From the NCBI RefSeq assembly GCF_022014235.1, contig NZ_JAKLTD010000002.1:134834-172283 (forward strand): a stretch of DNA of 37,450 nt. Reading direction: 5' to 3'. Shown here in pieces: positions 26,237-32,500 of this stretch (positions within the stretch are counted from its first letter, which is position 1; every line of letters begins with the position of its first letter). The notes below the pieces were generated by a model. The model was not told where the DNA came from. It searched no databases and saw nothing but the letters and a program-made list of their open reading frames with translations. A program made the position numbers and the translations under genes. This DNA is from Methanothermobacter sp. K4 (GTDB lineage: Archaea > Methanobacteriota > Methanobacteria > Methanobacteriales > Methanothermobacteraceae).

Positions 26237-27822
26237 GTCTCATAAACGTCCCCGAGGTTGAAAGGCCTGGTCTCAACCCCATAGAACACTGCCCATACTA
26301 TGATAACCTCTCAGAGATCATGCTACTGGAGGAGACCACATACCATGTGCTCTTTGAGGGTTCAGGTGAATGTGAGGTCCTCCCATCCCTGAAAAGGGAT
26401 GCTGTATTCCAGGAGCTCAGGTTTCATTTAGAAGAAAAATCGGCGGGTTTCCTCAACTTCAGGAGCTACGCCGGCAAGTCCTTCCTTGATGTTTCCTCCG
26501 GTGACCTCCATGAGTCGGTACCCGTTGAGGTGCGCTCAAGGAAGATAAACTACCATGAACAGTACCCTGCAATGCTCTCAGACCTCTCAGATGGGATAAC
26601 CTCCCTCATACTGAACTCCGATTCACCAGTATTCCAGAGGTTCACCGTGGATGACCACTCCGGACGGACACTCTATGAGGACTTCCTCATCCTTGAACAC
26701 ATCTTCAGGCCTGAGAACCTCCATGCCGCGGCAGAGCACATAAATCAGATGTACTCATCGGGCCTCCGGCGGGAGGTGGAGCTGGTGCCTGCAGGACTGG
26801 CTGCCACCGTTGACCCGGAGGAGATCATATCCGTGATTTCCACCCCCGGCAATATTGATGGGGGTATCCCCAGGGTACTACCTGAGCTGAGGCTCCGCGA
26901 GACCCCTGACATTCCCGAGAACCGCTTCTACAGGTACTTCCTTGAGTCACTTGAGGACCTTATCCTGAGGCTACTTGAAACAGCCCCTGAGGGTTACATA
27001 AGGGACTCCCTTGAGGGGTTCCTTGATGATACCAGGGGATTCCTCTCGGCCCGGTGGCTCATGGATGTGGGGGAACTCAGGGTCCTCCCCCTCAACTCAC
27101 AGGTACTCCAGAAGAGGGAGGGCTACAGGGATATACTCAGGTACTTCTTCATGCTGGACCTCTCACTCAGGTTCACCTGGGATGAACTGGAGGATACCAT
27201 CAGGGGATTTGAGAGGAAGCTCAGCGAACTCTACGAGTACTGGTGCTACTTCAGGCTCATAGGGATACTCGAGGATATAAGCGGGGACTCCGTTAATCCC
27301 CGTGATATCTTCGACCTCACCGACTGGGGTGTGAGGCTCAGGAGGGGGATGTCATTGCTCAGGTTCAGTATGGGGGATGTGGAACTCGCACTATCCTACA
27401 ATGGGAGATTCACCAGGAATACCCGGTGCAGTTCCTATTCACTCCCCTTCAAACCAGACTACTCCCTCCTAGTGAATGTGGGGGAGTGCACCTACTTCAT
27501 CCACCTTGATGCCAAGTACCGGTCAACGGTTAACCCTGAGGACTTCTATGATATCGACCTCCGGGATGCCGAGGAGGAACTTGAAAGCCGGTACAGGGAT
27601 GGGGATGTATACAAGATGCACACCTACAAGGACGCCATACTCCACAGCATGGGGGCCTACATTCTCTACCCTGGCAGCAAAAAGGTGATATTCCATGAGG
27701 AAACCGGAGAAGTTCCATCTGTGGGTGCATTCCCCATGAGGCCCGGGGACTCCACTGTGGATGAGAAGAGACTCCGCGATTTCATGGAGAGGGCCATCAT
27801 GAAAATAGCCGGAGAAAAATAA
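26233..27822 (+). CDS. mcrC: McrC-like DUF2357 / PD-(D/E)XK nuclease
   Basis: The 529-residue frame contains a DUF2357-like N-terminal half (e.g. YHEQYPAMLSDLSDGITSLIL; ENRFYRYFLESLEDLILRLL) and a PDDEXK_7-type nuclease at the C-terminus. Nuclease residues visible are KPDYSLLV near residue 407 and LDAKYR near 425, followed by YKMHTYKDAILHSMGAYILYP, typical of the family. It is the expected nuclease partner of the McrB-like GTPase immediately upstream. The GTG at 26233 is the first usable start in this frame but has only a weak, distant site. The protein probably began at 26126 in another frame (separate entry), so this copy may be frame-shifted at its N-terminus or the sequence may lack one base. 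Codon use resembles the host core genes rather than the DISARM-like operon. Confidence 0.82.
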   Translation: MSLINVPEVERPGLNPIEHCPYYDNLSEIMLLEETTYHVLFEGSGECEVLPSLKRDAVFQELRFHLEEKSAGFLNFRSYAGKSFLDVSSGDLHESVPVEVRSRKINYHEQYPAMLSDLSDGITSLILNSDSPVFQRFTVDDHSGRTLYEDFLILEHIFRPENLHAAAEHINQMYSSGLRREVELVPAGLAATVDPEEIISVISTPGNIDGGIPRVLPELRLRETPDIPENRFYRYFLESLEDLILRLLETAPEGYIRDSLEGFLDDTRGFLSARWLMDVGELRVLPLNSQVLQKREGYRDILRYFFMLDLSLRFTWDELEDTIRGFERKLSELYEYWCYFRLIGILEDISGDSVNPRDIFDLTDWGVRLRRGMSLLRFSMGDVELALSYNGRFTRNTRCSSYSLPFKPDYSLLVNVGECTYFIHLDAKYRSTVNPEDFYDIDLRDAEEELESRYRDGDVYKMHTYKDAILHSMGAYILYPGSKKVIFHEETGEVPSVGAFPMRPGDSTVDEKRLRDFMERAIMKIAGEK

Positions 27823-27828
27823 AGAATT

Positions 27829-27848
27829 TGATCCAAAAAACAGGATCA
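27829..27848. terminator. Bidirectional hairpin between convergent genes
   Basis: A perfect 6-base inverted repeat, TGATCC and GGATCA, surrounds the 8-base loop AAAAAACA. It lies just after the McrC-like stop and overlaps the stop codon of the convergent roadblock gene. It is a likely termination or mRNA-stabilising hairpin for both directions. Confidence 0.5.
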
Positions 27849-28193
27849 TGCAAGAAGGTCACTGACCCTCTCAGAACTCCTCTTCATCTCTATCCTGATC
27901 ATTCCCAGGTTCACATCCACATCGGTTATCACGACGAGGATCCCCTCGCCGGCATCTATCATGAGGGTTTTACCCCGTTTACCCTCAATCATGACCTGCT
28001 CGAGGGGCTCATGCTTTATCTCCTCGGCCGACCTCTCGGCTGTACCGAACACCGCTGAGGCCATGGCGGCCACGAGTTCCGCGTCGATGTCAGCTGGAAC
28101 CTCACTCTCGATTATGAGACCGTCCTTTCCAACAACCAGGGATCCGTTAACACCGTTCACCCTTCCAAGGTCCTTGAGTATCCTCTCTATCAA
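27846..28193 (-). CDS. Roadblock/LC7 domain protein
   Basis: This protein of about 115 residues consists of one Roadblock/LC7 domain. Evidence is the pattern [20 protein letters not shown] at the start, [15 protein letters not shown] in the middle helix and a final strand MIRIEMKR. In archaea and bacteria such proteins usually regulate small GTPases or act as dimeric scaffolds; no GTPase is present here. The frame opens with TTG codons at 28199 and 28193. I chose 28193 because GGGGG lies seven bases upstream; at 28199 it would be only one base away. It follows the hmdII stop with almost no gap and shares its promoter, so the two probably form an operon. Confidence 0.82.
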   Translation of the reverse strand: MIERILKDLGRVNGVNGSLVVGKDGLIIESEVPADIDAELVAAMASAVFGTAERSAEEIKHEPLEQVMIEGKRGKTLMIDAGEGILVVITDVDVNLGMIRIEMKRSSERVSDLLA

Positions 28194-28204
28194 CTTCAAA
28201 CCCC

Positions 28205-29230
28205 CTATTCAAACATCTTCCTCATGCACCTTCTTATTGTACCCTCAGCTGCACGATCCCCCATGACGGTTTTGAGTTCACCTGTGAGGGCCTGGGCAGC
28301 CACAAGGTCCGTGTGTTTAACATCGGCACCCTCTATCCACTTCATGACATCATCGTTGAGCTGGGAGATCTTCCTGAGGGCTGCGTCCAGTTCCTCCTGT
28401 TCATCAAGGAGGTGCATTGACTTTGCGCTTTTCACCAGGAGTTCAGGGTTCATGGCACGGGCCATTCCATCGACACCTGACGTCTCAACGAGGGATGCCA
28501 TGGTCTGGAGTGTCATGAGTATCTGCTTCTCAACCATCTCCTCAGGGGCCTTTATTATCTGGGTACCCACATAGTAGTAGTCCAGGACACCTGCAAGCGC
28601 CACCGCAGTGACCAGGGATCCCATATCTGCAACTGCTGAGGTCACATCCGCGGGGACCACGTATGCTGTCTTACCTGTGCTCTCTGCGAGTTCAGCGCAC
28701 CTTGAGATCTGTTCATCTGTTGCAATGTCAAGCTCCGCGGTGGGCCTGCCGCCTATAACGTAGTGTTCGTGCTGTGGTGTCCCAGGTACAGCCGCAGGGT
28801 GCATTGAGGACACACCTATATCTGTTCTGTCCATTTTTAATTCTTTTTCAAGGACGTAGTATAGCACCACCGGTGATACCGTACAGGTGTTGGCTATAAC
28901 CGCCCCCTCTGGTAGCTCAGGTAGTATATCCCTGGCTATCCTCACGGTCCCCTTTCCGAAGGGTGTGAATAGAATCGCAACATCGGCGTCAGCCGCGGCC
29001 TCCTTATCGTTATCTGTGACAGTCACACCTGCCTCCTCAACAAGGTTCCAGTGTTCATCCTCCAGGACATCCCTTACAGGTTCTGCAAGTGTAACTTCGT
29101 GTCCGGCCTGTGCAAATTCCATGGCCATTCTGCTTCCGCCGTATGGAGCCTCCCCACCGTACTTTTCAGGGAGGTTCAGTTCCTCAGTATATAATTTCTG
29201 ATTACCAGCACCGTAAACTGTCACCTTCAT
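28205..29230 (-). CDS. hmdII: Hmd paralogue (HmdII type), FeGP-cofactor-binding protein
   Basis: This protein of about 341 residues is homologous to the H2-forming methylenetetrahydromethanopterin dehydrogenase. A Rossmann-like N-terminus (MKVTVYGAG) and the segment [11 protein letters not shown] contain Cys116, equivalent to the cysteine that ligates iron in Hmd. [18 protein letters not shown] matches the Hmd segment following it. The histidine that Hmd carries just after the N-terminal glycine motif and needs for hydrogen activation is absent, as in HmdII and HmdIII. HmdII proteins bind the FeGP cofactor but show little or no hydrogenase activity. A role in regulation or contact with aminoacyl-tRNA synthetases has been proposed. 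The ATG at 29230 follows GTGAT; an in-frame GTG at 29239 is less likely. Assignment as HmdII rather than HmdIII is from memory of the family. Confidence 0.88.
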   Translation of the reverse strand: MKVTVYGAGNQKLYTEELNLPEKYGGEAPYGGSRMAMEFAQAGHEVTLAEPVRDVLEDEHWNLVEEAGVTVTDNDKEAAADADVAILFTPFGKGTVRIARDILPELPEGAVIANTCTVSPVVLYYVLEKELKMDRTDIGVSSMHPAAVPGTPQHEHYVIGGRPTAELDIATDEQISRCAELAESTGKTAYVVPADVTSAVADMGSLVTAVALAGVLDYYYVGTQIIKAPEEMVEKQILMTLQTMASLVETSGVDGMARAMNPELLVKSAKSMHLLDEQEELDAALRKISQLNDDVMKWIEGADVKHTDLVAAQALTGELKTVMGDRAAEGTIRRCMRKMFE

Positions 29231-29290
29231 TGTTATCACTCTTTCATGTGAAAGTCTTCAGAAGAAAAATTAGGTTATAGAATCTCACCC

Positions 29291-29300
29291 TATTAAAGTT
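29291..29300 (-). promoter_or_regulatory. Probable TATA box of hmdII
   Basis: On the minus strand this reads AACTTTAATA, about 65 bases upstream of the hmdII ATG. Initiation near 29268 would leave a leader of about 38 bases. A direct repeat lies just upstream. Confidence 0.45.
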
Positions 29301-29326
29301 TTTCCATGAATGGGTGGATAATATCA

Positions 29327-29378
29327 TGTTATTACTTATCCAGGACATTGATATTCTGTTATTACTTATTCAGGACAT
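29327..29378. repeat. Two direct repeats, 30 bases apart, between hmdII and the channel gene
   Basis: Two copies of a 22-base unit, TGTTATTACTTATYCAGGAC followed by AT, lie at 29327-29348 and 29357-29378, differing at one base. The 30-base period is close to three helical turns, so a dimeric regulator could bind the same DNA face. They lie upstream of the probable hmdII TATA box and of the channel promoter on the other side. Confidence 0.65.
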
Positions 29379-29425
29379 GAAACGATGGTTTAATCTGAAA
29401 GATTTCATTTTCCGTGTGTGAAAGG

Positions 29426-29434
29426 TTATAAATA
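29426..29434 (+). promoter_or_regulatory. Probable TATA box of the channel gene
   Basis: TTATAAATA lies 55-63 bases before the GTG at 29489. It is preceded by AAAGG, compatible with a purine-rich BRE. A second AT-rich stretch, GATATAAATTAG, follows at 29441. Confidence 0.45.
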
Positions 29435-29488
29435 ATCCATGATATAAATTAGTATCCAGTTCATGCTTTCCTCGAGGGGGGTCCACAT

Positions 29489-30250
29489 GTGAAAGATCTT
29501 CAGAAGGGTGTCAGGATACTTTATGAGGTTATCATCCTTGTTCTACTTGGACTCGATGGGCTATCACTGCTTGTCAGCATATTCCTCCCCCTTCAGCCCG
29601 GGACCTTCTCAAGGATAGTCCTCCTGGACCTCCTCACGAGCATCACGGTTGTGACAGCCTACATACTTCGGCCAGCTGTCCGTGACAGGTGGAACATTCC
29701 CGTTGTGATGGTGCCCTTCTACTTCATCGGTGTGAATCTGCTGGGAGTAAACCCTGATTCAGTTATACTTGCAGTCCTGAACCTCATAAAGGTGTTTGGG
29801 CTTTTCATTGCATTCAGGGACCTTGCGGGGTCTGTTGGTGAATTCATAAGGACCAGCAGGCTCGGTTATGGTCTTGGACTCTTTGTATCTGTGCTTTTTG
29901 TATTCACAATCGTCTTCTACCTGGTTGAGAGTCCTGTGAACCCCCTTGTGAGGACATATGAGGACTCATTATGGTACGTCCTCCAGACCATCACAACGGT
30001 GGGCTACGGTGACATAGTACCTGTAACAGCCCTGGGGAGGCTGACAGGTGTGATCATAATGATCAGTGCCATTGCATCCACCAGCCTGATAACCGCATCT
30101 GCCACATCCACACTCCTTGAGACCCTGAGGAGGGAGCAGGAGCGGATAGACTCCACAAGGAGGGATGAGTTCAGGAGGCTCAGTGATAAACTGGATGAAC
30201 TCGAGATGAAACTTGAGAGGATAGAGGATATGCTTGAAAAACGCAGATAA
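29489..30250 (+). CDS. Voltage-gated-superfamily potassium channel
   Basis: This protein of 253 residues has hydrophobic segments at about 10-32, 40-58, 68-88, 95-110, 128-148 and 185-208, consistent with a six-helix ion channel. The pore loop before the last helix has the potassium selectivity filter TTVGYGD (about 169-175). The C-terminal 45 residues are a charged coiled coil (REQERIDSTRRDEFRRLSDK) likely to assemble the tetramer. No RCK or TrkA domain follows, which separates it from MthK. The start is GTG at 29489, preceded by GAGGGGGG; the nearby ATG at 29487 runs into a stop at once. It is monocistronic and divergent from hmdII. Confidence 0.88.
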   Translation: MKDLQKGVRILYEVIILVLLGLDGLSLLVSIFLPLQPGTFSRIVLLDLLTSITVVTAYILRPAVRDRWNIPVVMVPFYFIGVNLLGVNPDSVILAVLNLIKVFGLFIAFRDLAGSVGEFIRTSRLGYGLGLFVSVLFVFTIVFYLVESPVNPLVRTYEDSLWYVLQTITTVGYGDIVPVTALGRLTGVIIMISAIASTSLITASATSTLLETLRREQERIDSTRRDEFRRLSDKLDELEMKLERIEDMLEKRR

Positions 30251-30284
30251 AGGCTAACCTCATATCCCTCAAACCAGGCACTTA

Positions 30285-30300
30285 AAATAAAAAATGTGAA
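30285..30300 (-). terminator. Oligo-T tract downstream of the ybjQ genes
   Basis: On the minus strand the sequence reads TTCACATTTTTTATTTTAAG, an archaeal-type T-rich terminator, past the last degraded repeat copy. It could also act on the convergent channel transcript only weakly, since that strand is A-rich here. Confidence 0.45.
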
Positions 30301-30301
30301 T

Positions 30302-30443
30302 GCTAACCATTCACCGCTGCCCCGGAGAAGAATAAGTTAGTGTGAAAAGATAATGCCACGTTAAAGGCTGAGCCTTCACCGCTACCCCCCCATCATTCTG
30401 GAATCCCCTTTAAGATGAGGGTTAACCCTTCACCGCTGTCCCT
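30302..30443 (-). repeat. Three copies of a ybjQ 3'-end motif
   Basis: On the minus strand the end of the 220-residue gene reads GGGACAGCGGTGAAGGGTTAA (Gly-Thr-Ala-Val-Lys-Gly-stop, 30442-30422). Similar 22-base stretches recur downstream at 30388-30367 and 30323-30302, each with GCGGTGAA and a following G-rich or TAGC end. Only the first is coding. The outermost copy is followed on the minus strand by CATTTTTTATTTT, a likely terminator. They may be scars of deleted ybjQ paralogues. Confidence 0.6.
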
Positions 30444-31084
30444 GTGGCTGTCACGGCGAGAACCTCCCCGCCGAGGCCACTGAGCACTGTGACCTCAACA
30501 TCGATGTCAACCACCCCTACAGCCCCCATGGCCTCAGCATCCCTCAGCATGCGCTCAACAGCCTGCCTTCGGAGTTCAGTGATTTCATCGGGTTTCCCGA
30601 CAGCCTCCCCTGCGGCTATACCAACCATTTCGCCTCCAGCATCATATTCAAGGGGTATGGTCCCGTTTTTCGGCACCAGAAGGTCACCCACACCCTTACC
30701 TGCGAGTCCCAGGAGGTATGTTATGATTGCCGCGAGGAGGAAGTTCACTGCTGTGGGGAAGGCCGCCTGGAAGGCAAGCATCAGGCCACCCACCGTGAAC
30801 ACATTCCACTCGATGGGTTCAGCCGGGAAGAACCAGCCATAGATGTTCACAGCGAAAAAGACCAGGATTGCACTTACAGCACCGGTACTTGCCCCGTACT
30901 TCCTCCCTGCAATGTAGGACTCAACGAAGCCTGCAAGGAGGGGGGATACTATGTACATGATGTTGAAGCCGAAAATCACAAGCTGAAACCTCACAGAGAG
31001 GATGGCTGACAGTAGCCCCGCTGAAAGACCAGCTGCCACCGCAAGGACGGCCCATCTGTACCTCCCCACAGGTAACACCCCCAT
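30422..31084 (-). CDS. Membrane protein with C-terminal YbjQ/UPF0145 domain
   Basis: This is a 220-residue protein. The N-terminal 125 residues form about four hydrophobic helices (e.g. WAVLAVAAGLSAGLLSAIL; IMYIVSPLLAGFVESYIAG). The C-terminus, about residues 165-220, is a YbjQ-like fold half: ELRRQAVERMLRDAEAMGA, VGVVDIDVEV and the ending VTATGTAVKG. YbjQ proteins are small oligomers of unknown function, often called heavy-metal-binding by prediction. Its ATG follows the stop of the upstream soluble YbjQ gene directly (TGAATG), so the pair is coupled. It may anchor the soluble paralogue to the membrane; this is inference. Confidence 0.78.
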   Translation of the reverse strand: MGVLPVGRYRWAVLAVAAGLSAGLLSAILSVRFQLVIFGFNIMYIVSPLLAGFVESYIAGRKYGASTGAVSAILVFFAVNIYGWFFPAEPIEWNVFTVGGLMLAFQAAFPTAVNFLLAAIITYLLGLAGKGVGDLLVPKNGTIPLEYDAGGEMVGIAAGEAVGKPDEITELRRQAVERMLRDAEAMGAVGVVDIDVEVTVLSGLGGEVLAVTATGTAVKG

Positions 31085-31405
31085 TCACTCATCAAGGGAC
31101 ACCGCTGTCCCGGTGGCGGATACAAGGATTGTGTTCCCCATTGTACCCCCGAGGTTGTGGTAGTCAATCCTCACCCCTATAATTGCATCAGCCCCCAGCT
31201 TCTCAGCAGCCTCCCTCATTGAGGATAGGGCGAGCTCCCTGGCCCTTGCGAGTTCCTTCTCATATGCCGATGTTCTGCCACCAACAACGTCCCTCACACC
31301 CGAGAAGAGGTCCTTGTATATGTTGGCCCCTATGAGTGCATCCCCCGTCACGATACCATGGTATCTCCCTATCACCCTACCCTCAATCACATTCGACGTT
31401 AACAT
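31085..31405 (-). CDS. YbjQ/UPF0145 family protein
   Basis: This protein of about 106 residues is a complete YbjQ/UPF0145 (DUF74) domain. It begins with [23 protein letters not shown], has the family core [21 protein letters not shown] and [27 protein letters not shown], and ends [13 protein letters not shown]. Function is unknown; the fold forms pentameric rings in solved members. Starts at 31420 (GTG), 31411 and 31405 (ATG) are in frame. I chose 31405, where residues before the family start are fewest and GTGAT lies just upstream. It is the first gene of a pair with the membrane YbjQ protein. Confidence 0.85.
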   Translation of the reverse strand: MLTSNVIEGRVIGRYHGIVTGDALIGANIYKDLFSGVRDVVGGRTSAYEKELARARELALSSMREAAEKLGADAIIGVRIDYHNLGGTMGNTILVSATGTAVSLDE

Positions 31406-31423
31406 GAGCATCACTAACACCCA

Positions 31424-31437
31424 TGTATAGTTATATC
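31424..31437. promoter_or_regulatory. AT-rich core shared by divergent promoters
   Basis: The sequence ATGTATAGTTATATCC holds TATA-like elements on both strands, between the ybjQ pair (minus) and the PsbP-related pair (plus). On the plus strand, initiation near 31460 would leave a leader with AAAGGGGGG before the ATG at 31485. Confidence 0.35.
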
Positions 31438-31484
31438 CACAATGGGATACATAATTAACTGTACAGATAAAGGGGGGTTTTTAT

Positions 31485-32036
31485 ATGAGGGGATATCTTC
31501 TTCTGCTCCCTATCGTTGTGGCCGTTGCGGTCTCAGGCTGCACCGTCACAACCGAGGGAAACAATACGGTCCCGGATGTACCATACAGGACGTACTCTGA
31601 CAGTGAGATATCATTCAGGTACCCTGCGAACTGGACCTCAGAGAACCTGACGGTTGCAAGTCCAAACAGTATCGCGGCGGTCGCTGACCCATCGGGGGTT
31701 GATGAGGCTGGTAACCTTGAGACCCTGGTCATCATACAGAGCATTCCGCTGCCATCAGGGAGGACCCTGAAGGACGTCTATGATGAAACCTACCGGGCCT
31801 TCTCAGGGGAGCCTGGTTACAGGCTGATCTCTGAGAGGACGCTCACAGTTGACGGTGTAACCGCATATGAGAATATACACACCATCAATGTTGATGGGGT
31901 GACGAAACAGGAACGTGCAACCTGGCTTGAGAAGAATGGGCGGATCTATGTCATACTATGCGGCACAACACCTGAGAGGTTCGATTCTGAACAGAGGAAC
32001 TTTGACCTTATCACCTACTCCTTCCAGGTGAAGTGA
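31485..32036 (+). CDS. PsbP-related secreted lipoprotein
   Basis: This 183-residue protein begins with a lipoprotein signal, LLLLPIVVAVAVSGC, with lipobox Cys19. The mature part has the pattern YSDSEISFRYPANW, VDGVTAYENIH and a final FDLITYSFQVK, as in PsbP-like (Mog1/PsbP fold) proteins common on the surface of methanobacteria. Role unknown; it is probably anchored outside the membrane. The ATG at 31485 has a strong GGGGGG site. The next gene overlaps its stop (TGATG) and encodes a shorter paralogue with the same N- and C-terminal motifs, so the pair arose by duplication. Confidence 0.8.
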   Translation: MRGYLLLLPIVVAVAVSGCTVTTEGNNTVPDVPYRTYSDSEISFRYPANWTSENLTVASPNSIAAVADPSGVDEAGNLETLVIIQSIPLPSGRTLKDVYDETYRAFSGEPGYRLISERTLTVDGVTAYENIHTINVDGVTKQERATWLEKNGRIYVILCGTTPERFDSEQRNFDLITYSFQVK

Positions 32037-32497
32037 TGAGGCTCATCCCCATCCTTTTTTTGATCATCCTATCTGTATCATGCTGCACAGCAGGTTACAG
32101 GGTCTTTGAGAACCATGAGATCATATTCCATTACCCCGCATCCTGGAGTCAGGTGTCCTTCATACACCCACCATATGAGGTGGAGCGGGGCTATGAGTAT
32201 GCCGTCACCGTTGCAGAGCCCGGCGGGGAACTCAGGACCATGGTCACCGTTGAGAAGCTCAGGGCTGACTACAGGTTCCCTGTACCCGAAAATCTCACAG
32301 GGAAAAGGAACGTCACAGTGAACGGCTACCGTGGGGTTGAGTTCATTTACCCTGAAAATGGTGGCATGGTGAGGGTGACCATAATGGACACGCCAAGGGG
32401 GCGGTATGCGGTGATATGCAGGGCGGATGAAAGTGACTTTGAAATGGAGAAGGAAAACTTCGACCTTGTAACATACTCATTCAGGGTGAAGCAGTGA
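32036..32497 (+). CDS. PsbP-related secreted protein, paralogue of the preceding gene
   Basis: This 153-residue protein has a hydrophobic signal peptide (LIPILFLIILSVSCCTAG). The Cys pair SCC may be lipidated, though the lipobox is weaker than in the preceding gene. The mature domain repeats the neighbour's landmarks: FENHEIIFHYPASW, VNGYRGVEFIYP and the end ENFDLVTYSFRVKQ. The ATG at 32036 overlaps the preceding TGA and has AGGTGA five bases upstream; a GTG at 32033 is in frame. Its stop lies three bases from that of the convergent helicase gene. Confidence 0.78.
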   Translation: MRLIPILFLIILSVSCCTAGYRVFENHEIIFHYPASWSQVSFIHPPYEVERGYEYAVTVAEPGGELRTMVTVEKLRADYRFPVPENLTGKRNVTVNGYRGVEFIYPENGGMVRVTIMDTPRGRYAVICRADESDFEMEKENFDLVTYSFRVKQ

Positions 32498-32500
32498 AAC

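Noticed and set aside
28205-29230. A functional H2-forming methylene-H4MPT dehydrogenase (Hmd)
   Set aside because: The cofactor cysteine is present, but the N-terminal histidine needed for hydrogen activation is missing and the N-terminus differs from Hmd.
29489-30250. Identification of the channel as MthK
   Set aside because: MthK has two helices and an RCK domain. This protein has about six helices and only a coiled-coil tail.
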